The notes under the pieces were generated by a model. The model was not told the origin of the DNA. It was given only the letters and a program-made list of their open reading frames with translations, and did not search any database. A DNA stretch of 62,000 bases from Gnetum montanum (taxonomy: Eukaryota > Streptophyta > Gnetopsida > Gnetales > Gnetaceae), in contig MNCI01004926.1 in the NCBI GenBank assembly GCA_015680685.1, positions 849,566 through 911,565 of the forward strand. The letters are read 5' to 3'. Shown piece by piece: positions 35,060-46,089 of this stretch (the first letter of the stretch is position 1; every line of letters begins with the position of its first letter). The position numbers and the translations under genes are program-made.

Positions 35060-36000
35060 TATACCCTAGAAGCAAGGTCACTACCTTTTCATCTTGCATG
35101 AGAACACCACCTAAACCTTCTCTATAAGCATCTTTGTAAATATCATAAGGCTTATTGGGAACTAATAAGAACAATATAGGCACTAAAATCAATCTCTGCT
35201 TCAACTTCTCAAATGTTTTTTGGTAAGCATCTAACTAAGAGAAAGCATAGTCCTTCCAGAGAAACTTATGCAGTGGTATTGCAACCTTAGAAAAATCCTT
35301 TACAAACCTCCTATAATTTCCTACTAAATCTAAAAAACTTCTAACTTCATTTACTAAATTTGTAATACATAAATTCTTCAATACTTCTATCTTTGAAGAA
35401 TCTGTAACTATACCTACTCTTGAAACCATAAGATCAAAAAATTATATCTCTATATTCCAAAATGCATACTTAGAAGTATGAGCATACAACTAGTGCTCCC
35501 TTAAATTTTACAAAACTACTTTCAAGTATTTCTTATCTACTTCTTTATTCTTATAATAAATCAAAATATCATCAATGTAGATAACAACAAATTGATCTAA
35601 ATATAAATACAACTTACTATTCATCTAGTGCATGAAAACTACCTATACATTAATGAGTCCAAAAAGCATAACTAAGAATTCATAATGGCTATATCTCTTT
35701 ATGAAAGCTATTTTAGGTACATCCTTCTCTTGTACCCTAACTTTATGATAGTCGAACTTCAAATCAATCTTAGAGATCATCTTAGCTTCTCTTAAGTAAT
35801 TAAACAAATTATCAATCCTAGGTAGAGATTTCTAATTTTTCACTATCACTTGATTTAATTGTATATAATCCATAAAAAATCTTAAACTATCTTCCATGTT
35901 TTAAAAAATACCATTTGTGCATCCCATGATGAAACACTTGGTTGAATCATGCCTTTGTCAAAAACTCATGAATTTTTACTTTAAGCCCTACTAGGTCCAC
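35060..36000 (-). pseudogene. Tek reverse transcriptase and RNase H start
   Basis: RT with IDLKFDYHKVRVQEKDVPKI, FVVIYIDDILIYYKN (catalytic YIDD at 35579-35568 intact), YAHTSKYAFW and the connection EVRSFLDLVGNYRRFVKDFSK (35429-35235 open). RNase H begins below (PNKPYDIYKDAYREGLGGVL). Clear Ty3/gypsy RT with scattered stops. Confidence 0.85.
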
Positions 36001-36420
36001 CAGAGATATCATATGAGGTGTCTTCAAGAATGTCTAAGTTTTAGGTTTAAGTGTAATCTAAAATATAATCTCTCTCTATGGGAACACTCTAGAAATTTCT
36101 TTCTTTAACACATCCAAGAACTCCTAAATCATGAGAAGCTAATCTATCTTCTGCTTAGGCTCTTCATACACTAAGATCACAAATCAACTATGATCATGCT
36201 TAAGAAACTACTAAAACTTCTTTCTAGTTACTAAGTCAAGTTTAATCTATCTCTTATTAATTTAGATTTTAACTTCCTTATCACTTATAGAAATAAATGT
36301 GGGAGTATTGCTCTTATAATTTAAACATTAATCATTCTTAACCAACTAGTTTATCCCAAGAATCACATTTTACTTTCCAAGTCCCATTATTGTTATATCA
36401 TTGTACTACCTCTTACCTTG
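36001..36420 (-). pseudogene. Tek protease region, decayed
   Basis: Contains NVILGINWL on the minus strand near 36370-36340, the (D)VILGMDWL motif that follows the gypsy protease active site; the active site itself is not readable. Links protease to RT in the order expected for pol. Confidence 0.6.
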
Positions 36421-38246
36421 TATCATCACCTTTTTTGAAGGTAGCATCATAGAATTATGATACTAAGGAAAAAATAGGTTAATTAATGATTATTTATCTT
36501 GTCCTAATGCTACATCAAACATTTATATTCTATCCAAGACAACATTGGTTTTTTTTATTACTTTAGAGTAACTAGTATAACTATTGGACTTAATATTCTT
36601 CTTTAGTTTAACTACTACTAAAGGCTTATAATTATTAACTTTTAAGATGATCCTTATTCAAATTACTAGAGGGAGATCCAATTTTGAAATAGTTATGAAT
36701 GATCCTCACTCTAAAGTTCAACCAAAACATAAGATACTAAATAGCTACCAAAACTCAATTCTCAAAAGTTATATAATCACAAGGAACTCTTTAACTTATA
36801 ATAAGCTACAATAATTAGGTTAAAACATGTCAAAAAATTGACTTAGAAAGTTTCCATAATGTCCAACTTCTTTGTATCAAATAACTATCTGAATGAGATT
36901 CCACATATGTCAACATCTAAAGTGTTGATATGTTGTAGAACATGATTGTAATGTAGTGGTACATACCCAAATGTTAGAAAAACTTCATAACTCCTCCTAG
37001 TCATATAAATGTTATGAATAAAAATTTCACATCATCCTAAGTAGATAAATAAAAGACATAAAATAACATTAACCAAATTATCTTGTAAAAAAGTTTGACT
37101 TAACATCTTAGCCAAATATAATTAGTTAATGAACAATCAAGGTTATAAAATGCAACTTTAATATCCAAACATGAAAATAGTGCACACAAAACATCTATTA
37201 TTATTGAAAAATCCTTCATCTTGTTTGATTTCTCTACTAGGTTGTACATGATTTTCCCTCTTTGAGGTCTCCAAAATACTTCATAGTAAAATCCCAACAC
37301 CACAAATCTAAGAATACATGTCAAACCTTCAACTCTAATAATAACTAGTAACAAAACCCAAGTTAAGGCTAGAAATTCATTACTTATATATAAAACCTTG
37401 AATTGCAAATAATAAATAAATAAATGCTTCTTAATAAAATTGAATGGATTCTATGAAAATTAAATAGGCAAAGTAGTATGCGTCCATAAGAAAGAAGGCA
37501 CACAGGAGTAAGAAAATATATAGTAAAATGTAAAAAACCACATAACAAAGTGACAATAGCCCTTTTTGTACCAAACCTAGCTTATTCAGTACCAAAAATA
37601 GGATGAAACCAATTGTGGAAGAAAAAAAATTAACAATAATAGTGGTGTGAAATAATAGCTTAAGTACCTATTGTCTAATTAAATGAGTACTTAAAGATAA
37701 CAATATGAACCAAATACATAAAAAAATATGAAATTGAAAATCCATTTCCATCCAAGAGACATTGGACTCCAATGTTGCATAAATTTTCAAATATAGATAA
37801 TTGTGTAATGAACCATGTAACTTAACCAAGGATCAAATCAGAGTTGGCTTGTACCTAAGACAAGAAAAAATACAACATGAATCACAAATATATTTTAAAT
37901 CCATAATTGCAGTTGAACATTATAGCATAGAATCAAAGTAGAACTACTTAATCATAAGTTACTTCTTCTATATCCTCATCAAAACTAACATAATCATTTA
38001 GAATCAACCAAAAATCAAGGAAATGAATCCTAAGACTAGGTAGGGAAACCAAACTAACAAAATATTCAATTATTGTTTTAGTTATAGGTATTAGTTAGCT
38101 CTATAGTCATGCATATTGGATAAGTATAAATAGATGTTAGGCACACAAACATAATCAAAATATAACCAAAAGAAAAATAGTATTGATAATCAAAACTTAT
38201 AAAAAGCTACAAACTAAAAACTCCACCACCAACCATAACTCATGCG
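36421..38246. other. AT-rich, no gene recognised (probable Tek gag/leader)
   Basis: A minus-strand open stretch 37408-37100 has no domain I recognise. Position upstream (minus sense) of protease suggests eroded gag, but no gag core or zinc knuckle is visible. Confidence 0.4.
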
Positions 38247-38280
38247 ATGAATAAATAAATAAATTTGACAAATAACTAGT

Positions 38281-38490
38281 GAGTCTAAAATCTACATATT
38301 TTCAAATGATTTGTGAGTTCAACACCTACATATTATCAAATGACTCATGATTCTAAAACTCAAATATTATTAAATGATTGATGAGTTTGAAATCGACATA
38401 GTGTCAAATAGTTTTTGAGTCTAAAATCCATATATTATTGAAGGATTGATGAGTCTAAAATCCACATAAGGTAAAATGGTTGGCTAATCC
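38281..38490. repeat. 34-bp tandem repeat (minisatellite)
   Basis: Six clear units starting at 38281, 38315, 38349, 38383, 38417 and 38451, each exactly 34 bp apart, plus a partial one. Unit of the type GAGTCTAAAATCCACATAT followed by TATCAAATGATTGAT. Two further copies lie at 38723-38788. Units are about 70-85 percent alike by eye, so it is an old array. Confidence 0.85.
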
Positions 38491-38860
38491 AAAATTGAAA
38501 CCCAATGATCAAATAAATTCAACAAACAAATAAATCCCTAGGTGCTAGTGAGACAAATCTAATCAATTGCACAAAACCAAAAGAGATTAAAGACCAAGTA
38601 TTGGATTATCAAATGAAATATTATAATGTGGTATAAGAAGCTAAGAATAAAATATGGGTTCCAAAGAATATTTAAAAATTATAAATTATTTCTCAATTGA
38701 ATCTAAGACTAAAAGAATGGTAGATCTAAAACTCATATTTCTCAAATGGTTGGTGAGTCTAACCTCCACATTTTGTTAAATAGTTTGTGATAGAGAAAAA
38801 ATCCAAAAGTGTTAAAATTATACATAGAAGATTGTTGCCAAGGAGAGGAATCAAAAAATA

Positions 38861-39250
38861 TCAAAAGCTATGAAAGGCTAGAAATCAAATTATAAAATGG
38901 AAATGATGAAAAAAAATATTGGTACCATAAATAGGGATCAAAATACTCTAAAAATATATTAATGGCTAAAAATAAAATTTTAATTAAATTATAAAAAATG
39001 AAAATATGATAAAAAATATTTTTACCAAAAATAGGGATAAAAAAACTATCAAAAGCTATTAATGGTTGAAAATCAAATTCTAATTCAATTACAAAAAATG
39101 AAAAATGATGAAAAGAATATTGTTATTAAAGATAAGACTAAGAAGACTATCAAAAGCTATTTAAGTATGAAAAGTAAATTTAAAATATATTACAAAAAAT
39201 GCAAAAATAATAAAAAGAATTTTACCAGAAATAGGAACCAACACAAGGTA
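38861..39250. repeat. about 101-bp tandem repeat, degenerate
   Basis: A TCAAAAGCTAT-like landmark occurs at 38861, 38946, 39049 and 39150 (spacings 85, 103, 101), each followed by ATGGTTGAAAATCAAATT-like sequence, AAAAAATGAAAA and TTTTACCAAAAATAGGG. AT-rich. Confidence 0.7.
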
Positions 39251-40405
39251 AAATGAGGTCAAAATGTTTTCTAAGTTACCATGCATAAAAATAAACCCCA
39301 AAAATGCTAACATTTAAGAAATATGCATAAAATAATTCTATCTAAAGTAAAAATTTCATCAAATGGTTGTTGCACAAATAGAAATGGGCCAAACTATATA
39401 TATGGATGAAACAAAAATACTAAAAACCAATAAAAATTGAGCAAAGTACAAAATTACCCTACTTGAAATTGAAAGTGTTACAGAAAGGATCTTTGTGTGG
39501 CATTGATCATCCAAATAGACTTGAAATTCATAGGTCCTAATTAATAGCATAGATCTAAATTTAGCCTCTTCTTCCAACTACCAGAATCTCCCTCTCTAAC
39601 TTTATCTCCAAGTTGTTAATTATGCAACCAATTAATCTCTCATGGAATAGCTATCAGTTATATATTCTTGTAAGGGTTTGGATGGAATAGCTATTAGTTA
39701 TATATTCGTGTAAGGGTCTGGTAGGATTGGGAAAAAGGGAACTTTCTTGGGTAAAAATTAAATTAAAAAGAATTCCTAATTATTAAAGTATTTTTATATC
39801 CTTTTCTAACATGGATTAGTATCCCATGCTAGCCTAAGGGGCATCTCATGTAAGAAAGTTATTAACTATGTCTAAGTCTAATCTAATAGCTATGTCTAAT
39901 CACAAACTATAGTAATGTCTTAGGTTAAGAACATAACTAACAAAAGGGATAGCATAAGGCCGTCTAAAACATAAGCTAAAAATAAATATAAAAATATAAT
40001 TTTTTCAAAAATACAAATTATCCAAACAACACAAACCAAAACTAAGGTAGTATCCCATGTGTCCATGACCCATCTAATGCCTAATACATGCTAACTCAAA
40101 ACTTTAATAAAAAGATTAGTATGCATATGATAAATGAAAATAAAATCCAAAAATGCTAAAATTATTAAAATATTAATAAATAATAAATAATAAATAAAAC
40201 TAAAATAAAATGTTAAAATATGATAAAAAGATAAGGGGAACTAAAAATAGGATAGCAAGACACATTGCTCAAAACACTAAAAAGCATAGTCACTTGTAAG
40301 AAAAAGGGGTTAATAAGCATAGACATAGGTTAGTAAACAAGACATCAAGGGTTTAACTCTTAAACATACCAAGGGGTAAGGGGTGTTTAAGGTAGATGTG
40401 TTACA
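39251..40405. other. AT-rich DNA ending in a possible LTR terminus
   Basis: No gene seen. At 40405 the plus strand ends GTAGATGTGTTACA, which on the minus strand reads TGTAACACATCTAC and so could be the outer end of the Tek 5' LTR. The matching copy was not found near 34190 and no target duplication is visible, so this is tentative. Confidence 0.35.
39642..39721. repeat. 40-bp tandem duplication
   Basis: ATGGAATAGCTAT(C/T)AGTTA then TATATTC(T/G)TGTAAGGGT at 39642-39681 and 39682-39721, differing at a few bases. Confidence 0.85.
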
Positions 40406-42640
40406 TCTTTCTTTTATGTTTCATGTATTGGATTATGGATTATTATGTATGGCTAAGTTTTCTTTGATTTTGATGAATATTTGTGAGTATATTTCATATT
40501 TTTATGTTTATCATATTAGAAATATATATATATATAGACTTCTTATAATAATTACCATTTCTAATACATGATATCTAGCATTCAATTCTTTGAATATCAT
40601 CATTAGATTTTCTTGAATGGGTTGTTAGTATGAAGCTAAGCTAGATCACAAATTCTTCTAAGCTACATCTTGCTTTTGAACTTGCCACATGTGAAAATAA
40701 TTAGTACTAGTTAGAATTTAAACTTTGATCAAAGGTTGTGAGAATAAACAGAAATAAAAAAAGAAGATTAACTAAAGGTGGGTGCGAGAGCTAGACTTCA
40801 TGAAAAAAGTGCACTTCTTATTAACATCCAGAAAATCAACTCACCATCTATGAAAAATCAAAGCATTGATTAAAGATGGTGCTAAATCTATATTATTGTT
40901 GACATGGTTCCACCAATTTCTAAAGATCAAAGTAGGGCTTAGAAAAATATAAAGTATCATAGTGAATTATTGTGTGTGTGTGTATATATATAGTTTAATT
41001 CTATTTTTTTTCTTTCATTTATCTATTCTCTTTTTTAAGTTCACAATTATGGTTTCAATGTAAGTTTTCTCTTGCTTCCCTGTCACTACATTAGATTGTT
41101 TTAAATTCTATTTTTCTTGCCATGATCAATAGTTCACTTAGGGGTTCTATACCCTAGGTAATGCTCTCCAACATAAACCTTGAAAGAATGATATTTTAGT
41201 TTTCATATACATGAAATCATGATAACATGTAAAGGAATTTAGTATGTGGTATGGATTTTAAGGTTATTATGTATGTCATGACTATATCATTTTGTGCCAT
41301 GAATTTGAAATGAATTATCTATGAACAAATTAATGGATGTGTATTTGATATTTGTCATGTGATGTGAGCTCTACATGAAACTGCAGGGATATATTTTAGT
41401 ACTTCAAAAGTAGATTTGGTTATTCTAGGTGATTTTGATAAGAGAATTTTCTAACCTTTTGGTTTTAAAATTTTTACATAGATCACAAGTCACGGTTAAC
41501 CCATGCTTAGACTTTGGAAAATTGCAAGTCACTATGTCCTCATAGTTGGGTTCGGTATAAGGTTGAAGGTTTTTTATTTTTGAAATTTAAATAGAACATT
41601 AGTTGTAATGGGTTACACCTAGGGTTGTGATGAGTAGTATAACCTCATCATGAGTTATGATTAGGTTGTGATCAAAATAGGACTACTAACTATAAGTTGC
41701 TACTAAGTGATGAGCAAGTTGCAATAAAAGTTAAAGCAATTTTAAGAGTCTTGACTTGGAATTCCTAAGTCATAGGTTGAATTTTAGTAAATAACCCTAA
41801 GTTATAAACTTTAAAAAAATTGCAAAATAAATTTTAAATTGGGTCCAATAGATCGATGAAATCTTAGTGAATGCAAGTAAAAAAATTCAATAAATACATG
41901 TATTAATATTTAACAACTATTAATGTATTTTTGTGTATCCTATAGCTCTCAATTGAATATATTATGTATGATGGATAGTGTGAGTAGAATATACAGATGT
42001 TAATATTATGGTTGGATTCATAATGTAGATCTATGAATTGTATGAATGTGATCTTATCTAATGAACATGTGATTATGTTATGTTTGCTTATAACTGATTC
42101 TAGATTATACTTATGATATCATGATTGGTTTGGAATCCTCATCACCAATTGTAGGAAAGTGTGCATGTGATGAATGTGTGTTCATATGTAATGTGTGTGC
42201 TATGAAAGTTCATGATATACATGTTGGTATAACCACTACTATGTTATATGTATGTGATGTTTGAAATGTCTTATTATTATTGGGATGCATATCATGTATG
42301 TATTGTTAGCAATAATATTTGGTTATGGCATATATAACACAAGTTCGTAATAGTATTTTTTTAAGGCTTAAGTGAGTTGAGTATGTTATTTATTTATGCG
42401 ATGATATATGTAGCATCGGTTGGTTATGGTTGGTTGGCAAGTAGAGCTAGCATAAGGTATGTGGATTAGTTGGTAATGTGGTATCTTAGAAATAGAATTG
42501 AATTGAGCCCTATTGTGATGCATTAGTAAGGTTGTTTTCTTAGGCCTCATCCTAGAAGCAAAGAATCCTTGTGTTTATTTCTATGTTTAGTATATGACAT
42601 ATGTATGTTCATCTCTTTGGCTAGTTGTCTAGAAGGATAA
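40406..42640. other. AT-rich intergenic DNA; no gene seen
   Basis: Short AT and GT microsatellites (40520-40537 and about 40972-40991). A reverse-complement match to the Tek terminus (GTAATGCTCTCCAAC) at about 41160 hints at another decayed LTR. No domain-bearing frame. Confidence 0.5.
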
Positions 42641-43481
42641 TCGATGAAGCATGTTTTCATTTGCTTTGACATTGGGTACCTAATGTCAGAGGCTTGACAT
42701 TGGGTATTTGATGTTAGAGCTTAGATGTGACATTGGGTATCTAACATTGTAGGGTATATGCTCACCTATAAATATAGTTCCTAGGCTCCCAATTTGGCAT
42801 GAGTTCTTGATAGTTTTCAGTCAGAGTAGTAAAGCTCTTGTAGTTTATTTTTTCCAGAGTTAGAATATTTTCTGAGTGGTCGTAGAAGGAGTCTAAGTGT
42901 GTATAGTTCTTTATTCGAGCACTTATGTACCTAAGCGCAGTAGTGTGATAGGAATACAAAAAAAATAATTTGACAATCCTTGTAGCACTAAGAATAGATT
43001 AATGTTTCTTTTAATGTACTTTACTTTAATGCATTTTAATTAAGCAATTAATTTTTAATTATTAATGAATACAAGCATGACCACTTCAAGCACACATATA
43101 GTACTTGGTAACCTAGAAACGCTTAATGTTTGGTAGCCCAATAGTACTATATGTGTTCAAGATGTGTCTAGGAAAGTGGGATGGGTACTTGTGTTAAGCT
43201 AGATAGGTAGTAAATGAATCAGATTTTAAATTACTTCACTTTTCATTCTTGTTGTAGGTGATAAACTTATAAAACATAAAATACTAAAAATCATATGCCT
43301 CACTTTGGATGAAACCATATGTGACAAAGCTACCACTAGTCCAAGTGGAAAGACAATGAATTGTGATCAAGACATAGCTATCTAGATTCCACAAGTAGTC
43401 CCATCCATGGAATTTGATCGAATCATGCATGAATGCTTGTGATTCATATGGTTGAGTGTAGGGGTATCTTGCCACTCATCA
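42641..43481 (+). repeat. 5' LTR of gag-only Athila-like element Ath-4
   Basis: About 840 bp, start CGATGAAGCATG (mutated TGATGAA, compare 48097) and end TTGCCACTCATCA. U3 has three repeated dyad modules: GACATTGGGTACCTAATGTC at 42668-42687 (19 of 20 positions kept allowing one mismatched pair), then GACATTGGGTATTTGATGTT at 42695 and GACATTGGGTATCTAACATT at 42729. TATA-like TATAAATATA at about 42768. The R/U5 part shares CTTTATTCGAGC and GTATGGTTGAGTGTAGGGGTA with the other Athila-like LTRs here. Confidence 0.82.
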
Positions 43482-43482
43482 T

Positions 43483-43500
43483 TGGTGCCATTGTCAGGGA
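43483..43500 (+). other. primer binding site of Ath-4 (tRNA-Asp type)
   Basis: TGGTGCCATTGTCAGGGA, 14 of 18 matches to TGGCGCCGTTGCCGGGGA. All four changes are C to T or G to A, consistent with cytosine deamination after insertion. Confidence 0.85.
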
Positions 43501-43606
43501 TGGTGCTAGTTATCTAAATTAGTTATATTATACACGATTGTTGTAAGGGTATTAATAATGTATCTTTTAGAAACTCTTAGTTCACACACACCATAAACCA
43601 ACAACA

Positions 43607-46089
43607 ATGTCTCTCTTACATGGAACGGACAAAGCATTGTATAATGATCATATTCATTGGAGAATTAACGAGATATATGATAAAGAAAATTGGAGTGACC
43701 AACGTTATGCAACGATTTCTTATGATCATGACGACCTTGATGACACTCAAAGACTACATTCACCTAAGGCAAACAATCTTGGGGAAGATGACATAGGTCC
43801 TGAACTAGGGGAGGTCTCAAGGCCTAAGACCTAAATCAAAGGACCTTAAATAACACCATAGAATCCATGGAAATTCTTCCACTTTCTCATCTTCCTCTTT
43901 CCCTTCAATGTCTAGTTCTGATGAAGATGAATATAGCTATAGAGATAGAACTCCACTAAAGGATCATACTAAAAATAGATGTCAAACCCATGGGAAAAGT
44001 TAAAGATATCATCATGAACATAGATAACATGATCATGATCAAACAAATAGAGATGGAAATTTCCCTCACAACCTATTTGATGAAAATGAACCCTTGCTAG
44101 CCACTAAGAGCCTAATGCAGGTCACAGAGGCAATAAAGATATCTTGTAGGAATCACAAAAAGAGTTGTCTACCTAAGATTGACATGAATAATATTCCTAA
44201 ATTTGCAGGTGGCTACAATTCAAATCTGCAACATCATTTACAAGCCTTCCATGATGCCTGTGCTTTCTACAATTTTGAAAGTAAGTGGAAAAGACTTAAG
44301 CTCTTTCCTAGGATACTAATTAATAGAGCCGAAGTGTGGTATATATTGCTGAGATTAATTTCAATCTGATGATGGTCTATAATGTTGGAACATTTCAACA
44401 AGAAATACCAAACCTATGCAAGAGTGTCCAATTTGAGGAGACAAATCCAAGAGTGGAAGCAAGAACAACATGAACCCTTGGACATGGCCTTAGATAGATA
44501 TTGTGCCTTACTAAATAGACACCCAAGCCATGGTTTCTCTAAGGAAATGAAACTTTTCCACATCATAGATTGTCTTTATAATGAAACAAGGGGTACCCTT
44601 GGGATGTATTCCCTAGGGAAATCATACGGGCTCCAAGCCCATCAGATCCAAGAACTAATAGAGCATGTGGTAGAAGAAGAAGGAGAGATATGCAAATGGG
44701 AGAATGTCAAAAAATATTGATGGAATCCAACTCTTCAATAGAAGGAGGTCTAGATCTATGATAAGGAGAACAAAATCACTCTTAATAAGGTGATTCCACA
44801 ACAAACCTTGTTGATACAAAAATTTATTAATGAAGTTGAAACCAAGTTTAATAGGATGTCCAAATAGATATTTGAAAACATTACAACTCTCATTGAGATG
44901 GTCAAGGAGAGGATCATGCAAAATAAGCCAAGTCATCAATCTAAACAAAGGATACAAAACCAAGAAATAGCCAAGCACATTTTTTGGAAAATGAGAAAAG
45001 TGGTTGATGAAAGTGAGGCTATAAACTCAATCACAAACAAAGATAATGTATGTGACATTTGCATATATGGCCATCTAAAGGGCCATTGCCTAGTCTTGTT
45101 GCATCTACATGAGTATTGGGTAGGTGCCTTAAATCTAAATTTTGCACAAAAGCACATGCTCGGGAGATATCCTCTCCCACAAGGTAATTATAGATAGTCC
45201 ATCATACCAGCCTAGGGGAACTTATTGCTAGCCTCAACATGGTTATCAACCATTGTGGAAACAACCATAGTCATGGGGGAGGCCACCACTAAATTAGTAC
45301 TATCAGCCCTATCTACTAAAACCACATGGATATTATGTTCAACACCCTATTTCTCCAACTAGTTCTACATTCTCTACTTCTAATCATCACTACCACTTTC
45401 TCGAGTACGATCAACCCATGACATCCCCCAAAGGATCACCATCTTGCACCTCTTACTATCCATCCCACCCTTGATATTCTCATACTCCACCTCATTATAT
45501 GCCACCACCAGCAACACAAGAAGGTTTGACATCATAATATCAACAAATGAATGCTACTTGTGTTGCACATGTGCATAGACATGTTGACATGGGTGGGTCT
45601 CAACTGCAACATAGGAAATGTCCCTTCTAGAGAAAATGTTGTAAGCTGAAGTAAGCCATGCATAGACCTGCCTCATCATCCAAGCTAGCACAATGGCAAT
45701 CTAGTGCATCACCTTCCTTGTCTCAACCACCATCATCTGATCCTACACATGAGCCACCATTCATCATTACTCTAATCCCAAATCCAAGCAATGAATCTAA
45801 CAGTGTGGGGAGAAAAATAAATCCATGCATACCATATCATGATCAAGGGTGCAATCATGGGCTAGCCATCCACAATGTTAACACACCTCATATCTTGATC
45901 CACGATACATTTAACCATCAAGTGTGTTACCAATAATTTTTCTACCTAGCCACCACACCACCAACAGATACTCAGTGGCTAGGGCATGAATGGTTATCAA
46001 TGTTTTATACATGCATGGATCCTATTTATCCACTTATTAATCCTTGTCATAGCCAAATGTTTATTCATGAGGGTTATCCCCCATTCTAG
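43607..46089 (+). pseudogene. Ath-4 gag-only coding region
   Basis: ATG at 43607 (MSLLHGTDKALYND), the counterpart of MPLLQD in Ath-3. Gag core at about 44094-44700: GGYNSNLQHHLQAFHDACAF, KLFPRILINRAEVWYI, YQTYARVSNLRRQIQEWKQE, LDMALDRYCALLNRHPSHGF, AHQIQELIEHVVEEEGEI. An intact CX2CX3HX4C zinc knuckle CDICIYGHLKGHC at 45051-45089 is followed by LLHLHEYW. A Ser/Pro-rich tail (45658-45936) leads to FYTCMDPIYPLINPCHSQ and GYPPF, TAG at 46087. The same terminal peptide closes the Ath-3 gag. No pol follows. At least two frameshifts and several stops. Confidence 0.85.

Noticed and set aside
37100-37408. Minus-strand 102-codon frame as a host gene
   Set aside because: No domain, start or splice pattern; it lies in presumed eroded Tek sequence.
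38281-38490. CRISPR-like array
   Set aside because: Repeats are directly abutting with no spacers, and the context is a plant retroelement.
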